From NCBI RefSeq assembly GCF_963860125.1, contig NZ_CAWLFA010000001.1, positions 2,418,001-2,482,000 of the forward strand: 64,000 nucleotides of DNA. The letters run 5' to 3'. The stretch is from Picosynechococcus sp. PCC 7002. Its GTDB lineage: Bacteria; Cyanobacteriota; Cyanobacteriia; Cyanobacteriales; MRBY01. Of this stretch, positions 53,830 to 64,000 are shown piece by piece. Both the position numbers and the translations under genes were made by a program. Position 1 is the stretch's first letter. Each line of letters starts with the position of its first letter. A model generated the notes under the pieces. That model did not search any database. It was not told where the DNA came from and worked only from the letters and a program-made list of their open reading frames with translations.

Positions 53830-55620
53830 CTATTCTAAAAACAAGCCGATACCGTTGTTAACCCGTCCGGCGGTAGTGGGGTGGCGATCGCTTAAATTAG
53901 CGCCAAGGGCGAGAGCCGAAGATCCACCTCCATCTAAATTCAAGGCATCCGTGGCCCCCAGACGGCGGAGAATATTCGCCCATTCGTTGAGGGTTGCCCC
54001 GGCTGTTTCTTCTGCCGCGCCGTGGAGGGTCACCAGCAATATTTTGTTGTCTCGGGTTCTGGCGATCGCACTGCGGGAAGCTGACTGAATATTGAAGGCC
54101 GTACTAAACTGTTCTGCCTGGCCATTGAGAACAACCTGACCATTCTTCAGGAGGAGCGGGCCACCACCGACAATATTCGGTAACGTCGCAAAACTATTGG
54201 GGGTAAATCTGGGTCGCCGTTCTAGGGTCACCCCCACGGGAAATTTGGCCGCCCCGGTGCGAAAGGAGCGGAAGACCAACAAATAACCACCCTGGGGAAT
54301 TTCATAACTATTTTGGCCCGCTTTCCCCGCCGTTTCCTGGCGAATGACCTGGTCGCGGCCCCCGGAGGTCATCACTGTCAGCACAATTTCATGATCAACG
54401 GCTGTGGTGTAACGACTGCCCCAGGCGCGGTCATACAGGGCGGCCCCGGCTTTCACATAGCCGCTATTGATCAGTTCAACCCCGACCCGTTCACCATTGC
54501 CTGCAACAATATCGGTTTCGACTTTGAGGCGGTCAAATTCCCAGCGGCCCGCATTATCCCAGGCCACTGCTCCCCGATTGAGAATTGGCCCCGAACGCAA
54601 AGCTCGATTGCCTTGGACAATTCCCAGGGGATATTGGTTATTGCGGTTAAAAAAGCCCGCATTAATGGCGGCGATCGCCTGATTGGTGTCTGCCTGGATC
54701 AACAGGGGCGCTAACCCCACAATTGTGTTGTTATCCGGAGTGATTGGCTTAAGCTGGAGTTGCCGTTGGGTGGGGTCAATTTCGAGCCAAGTCACCCGCA
54801 CAGGCCCAGAACTGGCCGCAAAATTTTCCTGTCGCCACTGCACCCCAGGGAGCCATTGCACAGACCGATTTTGATTTTCTGGTTGTGATCGCAAATCGAC
54901 CACTAGGCGGGGTGGGTTCGCCAAACTAAAGACCTGGATCTCTGGAGCCCCCGCTTTAAAGACAAGTTCCGTTAAACCGTTACTATCGTTGAGGGTAAAC
55001 GGCAGTGCATTCGCCGTTAATTGCCCCCTAAGCCGTTGGGCCGTCACTCCATAATCACTCTGGAGCCGCAGTTTTGTGGGGCTCACCTTTTGCCAGAGCA
55101 CAGGCCGGTCTAGATCAATGACCAAGCGCGTGCCCCAGGTCTGTTTCCCCTGGCGGACACTCAAAATTTGTCCCTTGGGCGTCGTCAGTTCCAGAACATT
55201 GCCGTTGGGCCGAGCCTGCCATTGCTGCGCTGCGGCCAAAGCGGTCACATCGAGGTAACGGTAGGGAGCGGCAAAGCGAATCGGCAATTGGTAGGGAGTA
55301 TCGTCAAACCAGGTGACTGGTTGTTGTCCCAAATCGAGGCCATTCCCCAATTCCATCCCCAGGGTTTTTTCTAGGGTCATCGATTCAATCCCCAGACGCA
55401 CAGTGCCATTTTCTGACCATTGGGCCCAGGCTCCCCGGAGGGTTTGACCATTGAGGCGAATTTGACTGCCCTTGGCTTGGATTTGGGTATTAAGGCTCAC
55501 GGGATTGGCGATCGCCCGCGGACTTGCCAAGTCTCCCACCAGCAAATTAGGTGTCCCAAAACTCAGCCCAAAACAACCCACTGTCCCCAAGAACCATTGC
55601 CAACGACGTAATCCCATCAA
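53830..55620 (-). CDS. Exported phosphodiester glycosidase (NAGPA/DUF2233) protein
   Basis: A 596-residue protein. The signal at the N-terminus (WFLGTVGCFGLSFG region) precedes two AMIN- or beta-rich segments (VRQGKQTWGTRLVIDLDRPV and FSLANPPRLVVDLRSQ, partial). The C-terminal third is the NAGPA-like glycosidase domain: AINAGFFNRNNQYPLG near 318 and the closing NLDGGGSSALALG near 567. This family removes N-acetylglucosamine-1-phosphodiester groups or acts on cell-wall glycans. The AMIN-like part suggests peptidoglycan binding. Confidence 0.82.
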   Translation of the reverse strand: MMGLRRWQWFLGTVGCFGLSFGTPNLLVGDLASPRAIANPVSLNTQIQAKGSQIRLNGQTLRGAWAQWSENGTVRLGIESMTLEKTLGMELGNGLDLGQQPVTWFDDTPYQLPIRFAAPYRYLDVTALAAAQQWQARPNGNVLELTTPKGQILSVRQGKQTWGTRLVIDLDRPVLWQKVSPTKLRLQSDYGVTAQRLRGQLTANALPFTLNDSNGLTELVFKAGAPEIQVFSLANPPRLVVDLRSQPENQNRSVQWLPGVQWRQENFAASSGPVRVTWLEIDPTQRQLQLKPITPDNNTIVGLAPLLIQADTNQAIAAINAGFFNRNNQYPLGIVQGNRALRSGPILNRGAVAWDNAGRWEFDRLKVETDIVAGNGERVGVELINSGYVKAGAALYDRAWGSRYTTAVDHEIVLTVMTSGGRDQVIRQETAGKAGQNSYEIPQGGYLLVFRSFRTGAAKFPVGVTLERRPRFTPNSFATLPNIVGGGPLLLKNGQVVLNGQAEQFSTAFNIQSASRSAIARTRDNKILLVTLHGAAEETAGATLNEWANILRRLGATDALNLDGGGSSALALGANLSDRHPTTAGRVNNGIGLFLE

Positions 55621-55718
55621 AGCCTACTCTTTCCTTACAACATCAACAAACACTGACTTTATCCCAGGGGAAATGTTTCACGCCCCCCAAACGACTGCCC
55701 TTTAACGGTATTCCCTAT

Positions 55719-55744
55719 TGTTAAATGAATTTATTTCCTATAAT
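55719..55744 (+). promoter_or_regulatory. Candidate promoter of the glutamate synthase gene
   Basis: A perfect TATAAT (55739-55744) lies in an AT-rich stretch with a weak TTGTTA upstream at sub-optimal spacing. A half-match to the NtcA site (GTA-N8-TGT at 55708-55721) overlaps this area, but its second half does not fit TAC. The leader would be about 290 nt. Confidence 0.3.
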
Positions 55745-55865
55745 ATTGCTACGCTGTCTTTAGCGCAGATTTTGTCAAGTTAAAAATTAAAGAGCGTTAA
55801 CGTCATCCCCTGGGGAAATGCAGTCGCTAAAATCCTGCCCAAAGCCACGAATGATCAGCAGTGGA

Positions 55866-55896
55866 TAGAGATCATCGTCCCCAAAACTTGACGTCC
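55866..55896 (+). repeat. Direct repeat unit 1 upstream of glsF
   Basis: TAGAG....TCGTCCCCAAAA-cttg-ACGTCC. The second copy is 99-100 bp downstream. Confidence 0.6.
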
Positions 55897-55964
55897 GACA
55901 AAATATCGCTATTCTAAATAAGCCCAACGGAGATTTCTAGTCAAGCATTTCCAGTGGGTTCGTG

Positions 55965-55994
55965 TAGAGGCCAGTCGTCCCCAAAAATACGTCC
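55965..55994 (+). repeat. Direct repeat unit 2 upstream of glsF
   Basis: TAGAG....GTCGTCCCCAAAA-at-ACGTCC. It shares the CGTCCCCAAAA and ACGTCC cores with unit 1, with a 2-nt shorter spacer. Confidence 0.6.
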
Positions 55995-56041
55995 CCTCCC
56001 CACAGCACACCAGGTTTTTTCTACCCTAAAATTCCTAACCT

Positions 56042-60691
<4,650 letters not shown>

Positions 60692-60725
60692 TGTAAATTG
60701 TGTGAATTACGCCTAATTAACCCGT

Positions 60726-60758
60726 AAATCTCCCGGTAATCATCGGGGGATTTTTTTT
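60726..60758 (+). terminator. Intrinsic terminator after glsF
   Basis: A 10-bp stem (AAATCTCCCG/CGGGGGATTT, one G-U) with an 8-nt loop is followed by more T residues. Confidence 0.8.
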
Positions 60759-60783
60759 GGCGATCGCCGACTTCTCTACTCAC

Positions 60784-60810
60784 AAAAAAAGCGCACCATC
60801 AAAGTACGCT
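60784..60810 (-). terminator. Intrinsic terminator after trmFO
   Basis: On the minus strand AGCGTAC pairs with GTGCGCT (one G-U pair) around a 7-nt loop, followed by a seven-T run. It lies about 50 bp past the trmFO stop. Confidence 0.7.
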
Positions 60811-60856
60811 TGCTGAGTCAAAAATCTTGGTGAACCTGGGGGATGTTACGAAATTA

Positions 60857-62227
60857 TTAGACTAAGGCGGCTGGACGACAAGACTCTTCCCGCCATTGCT
60901 CCAGGTCAGTGAGGGAGCGATCGCGATAAACGCCATACCGTTCTTTCTTGCTCCGTACGCGTTCTGCTAGGGGCGGAATAATCCCGAAATTGGGGGGCAT
61001 CGGTTGAAAATGCTTGGGAGAAGCACTGTGGATAAACTCGAAGAGAGCGCCCATCATTGTGGTTTCCGGCAAGGTCAAAGGTGTTAATCCTTGGGCTAAC
61101 CGCGCGGCATTGGTTCCGGCGAGCCATCCCCCTGCTGCGGCTGCTGTATAACCTTCGGTGCCAATCAACTGGCCAGCGGCGAGGAGGGTCGGGCGTTTTT
61201 TAAATTGAAGCGTTGCTTCGAGCAACTCAGGGGAATTTAAAAACGTATTGCGGTGCATCACGCCCATACGGACAAATTCAGCATTTTCTAACCCAGGGAT
61301 CATCCGGAACACCCGCTTTTGTTCGCCCCAACGGAGATTGGTTTGGAAACCCACCATATTCCAGAGTTGACCTTGTTTATCTTCCTGGCGCAATTGCACC
61401 ACTGCATAGGGACGTTTGCCTTTATTTTCGGGGGCGCGAAAATCCCCGAGGCGAGCATCAAAAAGACCTACGGGTTTTAGGGGGCCAAAACGCATGGTAT
61501 CTTCACCACGGCGGGCTAATTCTTCGATGGGAAGACAGCCCTCAAAAAACTTCGCGGTCTCCAGTTCAAAATCTTTCAGTTCTGCTTGCTCTGCTTCACA
61601 AAGGGCCGCCCGAAACGCCTGGTACTGGGCTGGATCCATCGGGCAATTGAGATAGGCAGCTTCTCCCTTGTCGTAGCGAGAGGCGAGAAAGGCAATGTCT
61701 TGGTTGATGCTTTCACCAACAATAATCGGACTGGCGGCATCAAAGAAGCTCATGTATTCCAGGCCCGTGAATTGTTGCAGTTCTGTGGCCAGGGCAGCGG
61801 TGGTCAGAGGCCCAGTCGCTAAAACGGTAATTCCTTCGCTGGGGATTTGGTCTAGGGGTTCCCGGCGAAAGGTGACGAGGGGATGTTCGGCAAGCTTTTG
61901 GGTGAGATCTTGACTAAAAACGCCCCGGTCAACGGCTAAGGCTCCCCCCGCAGGGACGCGGTGTTGGTCGGCGGTGCTGATGATCACGGATTGGAGGCGA
62001 CGAAGTTCCTCGTGAAGCAATCCGGCGGCGCGATCGCTGGAAGCGGCCCCAAAAGAATTACTACAAACCAATTCAGCGAGGTCGGCGGTATGGTGGGCTG
62101 GACTTTTTTGGACGGGGCGCATTTCATAGAGCGTGACCGGAACCCCGGCTTGGGCAATTTGCCAGGCGGCTTCTGTGCCAGCGAGGCCACCACCAATTAC
62201 AGTTACAGGAGGCAGGGTCTTAGTCAT
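60857..62227 (-). CDS. trmFO: Folate-dependent tRNA (uracil-54-C5)-methyltransferase TrmFO
   Basis: A 456-residue flavoprotein that forms ribothymidine at tRNA position 54 using methylene-tetrahydrofolate. The FAD motif GGGLAGTEAAWQIA is at residues 12-25, followed by LYEMRP, ELVCSNSF with the conserved Cys, and LNCPMDPAQYQAF. Near the C-terminus AAGQLIGTEGYTAAAAGGWLAGTNAA (partial) is typical. The length is normal. The gene has its own downstream terminator. Confidence 0.96.
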   Translation of the reverse strand: MTKTLPPVTVIGGGLAGTEAAWQIAQAGVPVTLYEMRPVQKSPAHHTADLAELVCSNSFGAASSDRAAGLLHEELRRLQSVIISTADQHRVPAGGALAVDRGVFSQDLTQKLAEHPLVTFRREPLDQIPSEGITVLATGPLTTAALATELQQFTGLEYMSFFDAASPIIVGESINQDIAFLASRYDKGEAAYLNCPMDPAQYQAFRAALCEAEQAELKDFELETAKFFEGCLPIEELARRGEDTMRFGPLKPVGLFDARLGDFRAPENKGKRPYAVVQLRQEDKQGQLWNMVGFQTNLRWGEQKRVFRMIPGLENAEFVRMGVMHRNTFLNSPELLEATLQFKKRPTLLAAGQLIGTEGYTAAAAGGWLAGTNAARLAQGLTPLTLPETTMMGALFEFIHSASPKHFQPMPPNFGIIPPLAERVRSKKERYGVYRDRSLTDLEQWREESCRPAALV

Positions 62228-62357
62228 GGGCGGTCAAGGTCAAATAGAGTTAGGAGCGGTATTCTATCTTACATTTTGGCTTTGGGGTTTAACGATGGGG
62301 GAAGACAAAATAAAACCACCCCGGAGGATGGCTCGTGGCAAAAATTTAAGGAAAAAC

Positions 62358-62696
62358 TTAGGGGGCGATCGCCACCGGTCTAGCCGCAGGAATATCTTGA
62401 TTCACCGGGGCCGGCTCTGGTTCATCTGTTTCCGAGCCAGTTTCTTGCATTGCCAGACGATAGCAGGGGATCGTGTCCGATAAAATAGCACTCGCCATCA
62501 TCCCCGTATGAATTTCTAAGATCGCCTGGGGGAGGGCTTCAAATATTAGCCGTTGCCCGGGAAAAACAACCCGCTCAAAATACCAATCTTCAACATTTGT
62601 AATACGCGCAACTTGAATTTGACTGGTTGCATTTACATAGCAGCAAAGTAGAGCTTTGTTGTCATCATTTGGGATGGGATCAAGAATTTGAGCCAT
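62358..62696 (-). CDS. DUF1830 domain protein
   Basis: A 112-residue soluble protein of the cyanobacterial DUF1830 family. The core CCYVNATSQIQVARITNVEDWYFERVVFPGQ.L.FEA (quoted in parts) spans about 18-60, and IPCYRL follows near 76. The last 30 residues are a Pro/Ala/Glu-rich tail. Function is unknown. It lies upstream of trmFO on the same strand with a 130-bp gap. Confidence 0.8.
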   Translation of the reverse strand: MAQILDPIPNDDNKALLCCYVNATSQIQVARITNVEDWYFERVVFPGQRLIFEALPQAILEIHTGMMASAILSDTIPCYRLAMQETGSETDEPEPAPVNQDIPAARPVAIAP

Positions 62697-63161
62697 GGGA
62701 TTCCTGGGTAAATATTTAAATAGTCTTTTATATCTCTCGATGATAAGCTAACACCGATTGATCCCCAATGGTTGTAACGTCTACTACAAAGACATAAGCT
62801 AAGCAAAATAGTTCTTCTTGAAAGTTTGATATTTCTTTATCTATTCGCATTTTGGCAAGATGTTTTCCGAATTTTTCTTTTGTAATTTAAGTAACAATTT
62901 TTGATATAAAACCTTATTCTTAAAAGTGTTTCTGGATCCCCAAAAGAATCTTAAGAAAAAATTAAGTTCTTTAAGCTACAAAATAACGCTTGGGGCCAAG
63001 ACGAAAGCCAATGGGCAAAACTCGACAAATCATCAGGAATTCCATCACCACAGGTCACGAAGGAGAGAATTCTCTGAATTCGTCCCGAGAGTCTAGGTAT
63101 CGATCCGGCGATCGCGGTAATATCGACTGATCAAATCCGTTGTTTCGCCGCTTGTTTCACC
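62697..63161. other. AT-rich intergenic region before plsC
   Basis: 465 bp between divergent genes. Bases 62700-62980 are very AT-rich and hold no gene I can support. The remaining part contains a possible 39-codon reading frame at 63011-63130 and a GAATTC-rich short inverted repeat (GAGAATTCTC near 63064-63073). Confidence 0.5.
63011..63130 (+). CDS. Candidate small protein (39 residues)
   Basis: An ATG frame encoding a short hydrophilic peptide rich in Ser, Arg, Gly and Asn (starts MGKTRQIIRNSITTGHEGEN). Codons are compatible with its neighbours. The ribosome site is weak (GAAAG). It ends 31 bp before plsC. It could equally be a chance open frame in the plsC leader. Confidence 0.28.
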   Translation: MGKTRQIIRNSITTGHEGENSLNSSRESRYRSGDRGNID

Positions 63162-63815
63162 ATGCCTGAGTTAGAATCTCCCCGCGCCAGGGAACCTTTG
63201 AGTAGCCTGATTCTTTATCGTGCCTTTAAGTGGGGCTTTGTGAACCCGGTGTTTCGGACGTATTTTCGGGGCCGGGTGTATGGGGTCGAGCATGTGCCCA
63301 GGGAGGGGCCATTTATCGCGGTGAGTAACCATGCCAGTAACTTTGACCCGCCGATTTTGTCCAATTGCCTCTGTCGTCCGGTGGCTTTTATGGCGAAGGA
63401 AGAATTATTTCAGGTGCCAATTCTCAAGCAGGCGATCGCCCTCTATGGCGCTTACCCAGTGAAGCGGGGGGCCGGGGATCGGGGGGCGATCCGCGCGGCG
63501 ATCAAAGCCCTCGAACAAGGTTGGGGCGTGGGTATTTTTCTCCAGGGAACCCGGACTCCAGACGGTATGATCACCGATCCTAAACCTGGTGCAGCCCTCA
63601 TTGCGGCGAAAGCCCAGGTTCCTCTCCTGCCAATCAGTCTTTGGGGCACTGAGAAAATTTTAGTCAAGGGGAAGAAAATGCCCCAATCGGTACCTTTAAC
63701 CGTGCGCATCGGTGAGGCGATCGCCCCACCCCCAGCCGTGAAAAAAGAATCCCTGAACCAAGTAACCCAAACCTGTACCGAGGTTATTAATCAACTGCAC
63801 CACCTAGGTCGTTAA
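63162..63815 (+). CDS. plsC: 1-acyl-sn-glycerol-3-phosphate acyltransferase (PlsC family)
   Basis: A 217-residue acyltransferase. The catalytic H-x4-D motif is SNHASNFDPP near residue 49. The second motif is FMAKEELFQVP, the GTRT motif is FLQGTRTPDG, and VPLLPISLWG is motif IV. It adds the second acyl chain to make phosphatidic acid. The usual EGTRS is changed to QGTRT, which may shift substrate preference. Cyanobacteria often have several such genes; this could act on another lipid. Confidence 0.88.
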   Translation: MPELESPRAREPLSSLILYRAFKWGFVNPVFRTYFRGRVYGVEHVPREGPFIAVSNHASNFDPPILSNCLCRPVAFMAKEELFQVPILKQAIALYGAYPVKRGAGDRGAIRAAIKALEQGWGVGIFLQGTRTPDGMITDPKPGAALIAAKAQVPLLPISLWGTEKILVKGKKMPQSVPLTVRIGEAIAPPPAVKKESLNQVTQTCTEVINQLHHLGR

Positions 63816-64000
63816 TCTGGTGATCCAAATCATGCTACGTAAGTGATGCAAACCCCCTAAATCGACGGCCGGGTTTGTTAGTCTAACGGTATCTATTCTT
63901 ACTATCTTGCTTGTTTTACCAATAAAAATGCTGGTCGCATCAAAGCCCTAGGCAGTCTTACCATTGCCAAAAACCAACGATCTCAGGCAAGACACCCTTC

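Larger units (their letters stand above)
55621..56041. other. Long regulatory leader of the glutamate synthase gene
   Basis: 421 bp between divergent genes. It contains a TATAAT at 55739-55744, a small CGCT...AGCG hairpin at about 55753-55766, two CCC(A/T)GGGGAAATG elements (near 55662 and 55807), and a 30-bp imperfect direct repeat at 55866 and 55965. No gene is seen. Confidence 0.5.

Noticed and set aside
55708..55721. NtcA site upstream of the glutamate synthase gene
   Set aside because: GTA-N8-TGT matches only one half of GTA-N8-TAC and is 17 bp, not about 22 bp, from the TATAAT.

Overview
This window is chromosomal DNA from a unicellular cyanobacterium. The evidence is the light-independent protochlorophyllide reductase genes (chlL, chlN), carboxysome and Rubisco factors (ccmO, raf1), BicA, ferredoxin-dependent glutamate synthase, cytochrome c6, the split DnaE intein, several cyanobacteria-only families (DUF760, DUF1830, DUF3370, DUF3598, DUF4332, DUF5331), and dozens of HIP1 palindromes (GCGATCGC). 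From memory, the BicA, cytochrome c6 and DnaE-C sequences match the euryhaline Synechococcus/Picosynechococcus PCC 7002 clade. I could not run a search to confirm the strain.

Layout. 1-5.4 kb: the tail of a sugar-nucleotide dehydrogenase, an SbcD-like nuclease, a triple peptidoglycan-binding GH19-like protein, methionine aminopeptidase and a DUF3370 protein. 5.4-9.6 kb: a minus-strand chlorophyll block (chlL, DUF5331, chlN) preceded by peptide deformylase. 9.6-14 kb: DUF4332, a probable decayed IS200/IS605-type element, a CHAD protein, a DUF3598 lipocalin-like protein and an exported beta-propeller. 14-27 kb: housekeeping genes (clpB, leuB, a BaiN-type flavoprotein, tldD, an RluB-type synthase, a RodZ-like protein, rsmI, a ThiO-like oxidase, a short S1 protein). 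27-34.5 kb: a histidine kinase/REC-GGDEF-EAL pair, fabG, thioredoxin and mltA.

34.5-43.6 kb is the most coherent functional block. It holds bicA (Na+/HCO3- symporter), a CPA2 Na+/H+ antiporter, then a tightly overlapped Mrp-type set (C-D-D-E-F-G-A'-B), all on the plus strand. The logic is that bicarbonate enters with Na+ and the antiporters expel the Na+. A perfect ATAG-N8-CTAT inverted repeat, the motif I recall for the low-carbon repressor NdhR/CcmR, lies about 108 bp upstream of bicA.

43.6-56 kb: a RecB-like nuclease, an MlaE permease, a NUDIX/NrtR-like protein, the C-terminal half of split DnaE with its intein, an RluE-type synthase, raf1 and ccmO (divergent), an MBOAT acyltransferase, cytochrome c6 and a phosphodiester glycosidase. 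56-64 kb: the 4.65-kb glutamate synthase gene, trmFO, DUF1830 and a PlsC-type acyltransferase.

I see no rRNA, no convincing tRNA, no CRISPR array and no intact transposon. I found no clearly new multi-gene system. The best leads are the NdhR-type operator and Na+ module, the GH19-like protein lacking its expected catalytic Glu, the IS605-like scar, the 100-bp-spaced direct repeats before the glutamate synthase gene, and the kinase/c-di-GMP phosphodiesterase pair.
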